A DNA stretch of 64,000 bases from Hydractinia symbiolongicarpus (Eukaryota; Cnidaria; Hydrozoa; Anthoathecata; Hydractiniidae), in assembly GCF_029227915.1 (NCBI RefSeq), contig NC_079886.1, forward strand, positions 28,728,001-28,792,000, written 5' to 3'. Shown in pieces: positions 61,701 to 64,000 of this stretch. Made by a program: the position numbers and the translations under genes. The notes beneath the pieces are model-generated. The model searched no databases. It worked only from the letters and a program-made list of their open reading frames with translations, and was not told the DNA's origin. Within the stretch, counting starts at the first letter, position 1. Every line of letters starts with the position of its first letter.

Positions 61701-64000
61701 GAAAATCGCGGGTTTTCCTTTGCCGGCGATTAAACTCCTTTTATTCAGCGTCTCATCAAAAATGAAATCATTTTTGAAAACTACAAGTCTCATGCGTCTT
61801 AGTGGTAAAAAAATAATTTAAAAAATCGTTCGGGAAATGAGTTTACTCCCTGGGTACTTTCTTTGTATACATTCGACTATACGGGCCAAGCCCGGGATTT
61901 ACGGGAAATCGCGGGTTTTCGTTTGCCGGCGATTAAACTTCTTTTATTCACCGTGTCATCAAAATTGAAATCATTTTTGAAAACTACAAGGCTCATGCGT
62001 TTTAGTGGTGAAAATATAATTTAAAGAATCGTTCGGGAAATGAGTTTATTCCCTGCGTACTTTCTTTGTATACATTCGACTATACCGGCCGGTTCCGGGA
62101 TTTAGGGTAAATCGCGGGTTTTCGTTTGCCGGAGATTAAACTCCTTTTTAATCATCGTCTCATCAAAAATGAAATCAGTTTTCAAAACTACAAGTCTTAT
62201 GCGTTTTAGTGGTGGAAAAATAATTTACAAAATCGTTCGGGAAATGAGTTTACTCTCTGGGTACTTTCTTTGTATACTTTTGACTATACGGGCCGAGTCC
62301 GTCATTTACGGGAAATCGCGAGTTTTCGTTTGCCGGCGATTAAACTCCTTTTATTCAGCGTCTCATCAAAAATGAAATCGTTTTTAAAAACTACAAGTCT
62401 TATGCGTTTTAGTGGTAAAAAAATAATTTAAAAAATCGTTCGGGAAATGAGTTTACTCCCTGGGTACTTTCTTTGTATACTTTTGACTATACGGGCCGAG
62501 TCCGGGATTTACGGGAAATCGCGGGTTTTCGTTTGCCGGCGATTAAACTCCTTTTATTCAGCGTCTCATCAAAAATGAAATCATTTTTGAAAACTACAAG
62601 TCTCATGCGTCTCAAGGGTAAAAAAATAATTTAAAAAATCGTTCGGGAAATGAGTTTACTCCCAGTTTACTTTTTTTCTATACATTCGACTATACGGGTC
62701 AAGTCCGGGATTTACGGGAACTCCCGGGTTTTCGTTTGCCGGCGATTAAACTCCTTTTATTCAGCGTCTCATCAAAAATGAAATCATTTTTGAAAACTAC
62801 AAGTCTCATGCGTTTTAGTGGTGAAAAAATAATTTAAAAAATCGTGCGGGAAATGAGTTTACTCCCTGGGTACTTTCTTTGTATACATTCGACTATACGG
62901 GCCAAGCCCGGGATTTACGGGAAATCGCGGGTTTTCGTTTGCCGGCGATTAAACTTCTTTTATTCAGCGTCTCATCAAAAATGAAATCATTTTTGAAAAC
63001 TACAAGTCTTATGCGTTTTAGTGGTGAAAAATAATTTAAAGAATCGTTCGGGAAATGAGTTTACTCACTGCGTACTTTATTTGTATACATTTGACTATAC
63101 GGGCCGAGTCTGGGATTTACGGGAAATCGCGGGTTTTCGTTTGCCGGCGATTAAACTCCTTTTATTCAGCGTCTCATCAAAAATGAAATCAGTTTTGAAA
63201 ACTACAAGTCTCATGCGTCTCAAGGGTAAAAAAATTATTTAAAAAATCGTTCGGGAAATGAGTTTACTCCCAGTTTACTTTCTTTCCATACATTCGACTA
63301 TGCGGGTCAAGCCCGGGATTTACGGGAACGCCCGGGTTTTCGTTTGACGGCGATTAAACTCCTTTTATTCAGCGTCTCGTCACAAATGAAATCATTTTTG
63401 AAAACTACAAGTCTCATGCGTTTTAGTGGTGAAAAAATAATTTAAAAAATAGTTCGGAAAATGAGTTTACTCCCTGGGTACTTTCTTTGTATACATTCGA
63501 CTATACGGGCCGAGTCTGGGATTTACGGGAAATCGCATTTTTTCGTTTGCCGGAGATTAAACTCCTTTTATTCAGCGTCTCATCAAGAATGAAATCGTTT
63601 TTGAAATTTACAAGTCTTATGCGTTTTAGTGGTAAAAAATTAATTTAAAAAATCGTTCGGGAAATGAGTTTACTCCCAGCTTACTTTCTTTTTATACATT
63701 TGACTATACGGGCCGAGTCCGGGATTTACGGGAAATCGCGGGTTTTCGTTTGCCGGAGATTAAACTCCTTTTATTCAGCGTCTCATCAAGAATGAAATCG
63801 TTTTTGAAATTTACAAGTCTTATGCGTTTTAGTGGTAAAAAATTAACTTAAAAAATCGTTCGGGAAATGAGTTTACTCCCAGCTTACTTTCTTTCTATAC
63901 ATTTGACTATACGGGTCAAGCCCGGGATTTACGGGAACTCCCGGGTTTTCGTTTGCCGGCGATTAAACTCTTTTTATTCAGCGTCTCATCAAAAATGAAA
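58797..64000 (+). repeat. 3653 bp tandem duplication running to the window end
   Basis: From about 62450 to 64000 every monomer matches 58797-60347: L 58954/62607, gggtcaagtccggg, H with ctcactgcg 59360/63013, L 59562/63215, cgcatttttt near 59881/63534, and the taacttaaaa variant near 60192/63845. The left copy between 60350 and 62450 is the third late block. The last monomer is cut by the window edge, so the array continues beyond it. Confidence 0.88.
60350..62450 (+). repeat. Late block, copy 3
   Basis: It holds the tgcattcg anchor (60449), K-type monomers with ttctggaaatg, the catgggtcttag head (about 61187), a three-base deletion giving gaaaacttaagtc (near 61575, as near 47450) and the aatcatcgtc anchor (62150). 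It lacks the junction-deletion monomer of the other two copies. A stop-losing variant near 62227 (taatttacaaaatcg) opens a short chance reading frame. Confidence 0.75.

Larger units (their letters stand above)
1..64000 (+). repeat. Satellite array of ~203 bp monomers filling the window
   Basis: The same unit recurs head to tail from the first base to the last. A convenient monomer start is the gcgtttta (or gcgtctta) box, followed by ttcgggaaatgagtttactcc, a CT-rich stretch, gactatacgggcc, a GGG-rich core, ttttcgtttgccgg, attaaactcc, ttcagcgtctcatca and a final A/T-rich palindrome. Most monomers are 202-205 bp; one class is 174 bp. All copies share one orientation and I saw no inversion and no foreign insertion. 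Head-to-tail HOR arrays of this size are known from eukaryotic centromeres and heterochromatin; the chromosomal location here is inference. I do not recognise the monomer family, and the species is unknown to me. Confidence 0.97.
45435..64000 (+). repeat. Layer 3: divergent, reshuffled HOR domain
   Basis: Monomers here share cgcggtttttcg, gaaatttacaag, cccagcttac, actataagtctc, ctctttttattc and the L heads. Full-length monomers dominate; the 174 bp F class appears only in short stretches (about 50232, 55020, 56988 and 57770). Duplicated segments have offsets of 782, 3653, 5979, 6558, 7543 and about 7.1-7.2 kb, with monomer-sized gains and losses, and I could not fit them to one period. Single-base variation is higher than in layer 1. 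No non-satellite sequence was seen. Confidence 0.8.

Noticed and set aside
62169-62375. 68-codon open frame.
   Set aside because: Opened by a single change near 62227 (taatttacaaaatcg) in one satellite copy; no family resemblance and no start context.
1981-63242. About 60 near-identical 73-codon open frames (for example 1981-2202, 8912-9133, 55202-55423).
   Set aside because: They begin with GTG, are contained within one monomer plus its junction, end at the taattTAA of the next head, and repeat only because the DNA repeats. One-base indels (ttcggaaatg, cgcgggtttcg) and the 29 bp F deletion are tolerated freely, and there is no sign of codon-level constraint.
1-64000. CRISPR array.
   Set aside because: Repeats are contiguous 203 bp units with no unique spacers, and no cas-like gene is present.
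1-64000. Ribosomal DNA intergenic spacer or tandem gene cluster.
   Set aside because: No rRNA sequence or gene interrupts the repeats over 64 kb.
1-64000. Transposable element insertions or LTRs inside the array.
   Set aside because: Every stretch I read could be assigned to a monomer; no target-site duplications, inverted termini or coding remnants were seen.
1-64000. A single uniform HOR period for the entire window.
   Set aside because: The 6728 bp period fails after about 18 kb; layers 2 and 3 show several conflicting offsets, so I described blocks instead.

Overview
The whole 64 kb window is a satellite DNA array. I read about 315 head-to-tail, same-orientation copies of one monomer of about 203 bp (202-205 bp, plus a 174 bp deletion class), and saw no base that is clearly not satellite: no gene, RNA gene, transposon, CRISPR array or origin. 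An array this long with higher-order repeats (HORs) suggests a eukaryotic centromeric, pericentromeric or other heterochromatic block. I do not recognise the monomer and cannot name a species. A hand count of one monomer (8904-9105) gives about 39% GC and 13 CpG against about 7 expected, so the array shows no sign of long-term CpG decay.

Layout. (1) 1-18010 is a very homogeneous HOR array. The canonical unit is 6728 bp and holds 34 monomers (28 of 202-205 bp and 6 of 174 bp). Copy 1 (1-6931) is a 35-mer variant, copy 2 (6932-13659) is canonical, and copy 3 (13660-about 18010) is partial. With classes lettered A-G, the unit reads A B C D E F A' B' E' F' G | C D E F A' B' E' F' G | C D A' B' E' F' G | C D E F A' B' E'. 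It is therefore built of nested sub-repeats of 1972, 1769 and 1392 bp that differ by whole monomers. (2) About 18011-45434 uses related classes with other diagnostic variants, in patchier duplications (offsets of 579, about 1012, 1968, 2961, 6280, about 8251 and about 12766 bp) and with many hybrid monomers. (3) About 45435-64000 is a third, more divergent layer. It has few 174 bp monomers, an L class whose head reads gcgtctcaaggg, and rearranged duplications at offsets of 782, 3653, 5979, 6558, 7543 and about 7.1-7.2 kb.

Recurring elements inside the monomer that could matter for function: four GGG tracts on the + strand with loops of 8, 6 and 7 nt (a possible G-quadruplex), three of which the 174 bp class has lost; a 22 bp near-palindrome; a motif resembling the CENP-B box but with a spacer one base short; a 25 bp dyad and, in layer 1 only, a TATATAAA element in C-class monomers. 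The roughly 60 near-identical 73-codon open frames rely on GTG starts, sit inside single monomers and are not credible genes.
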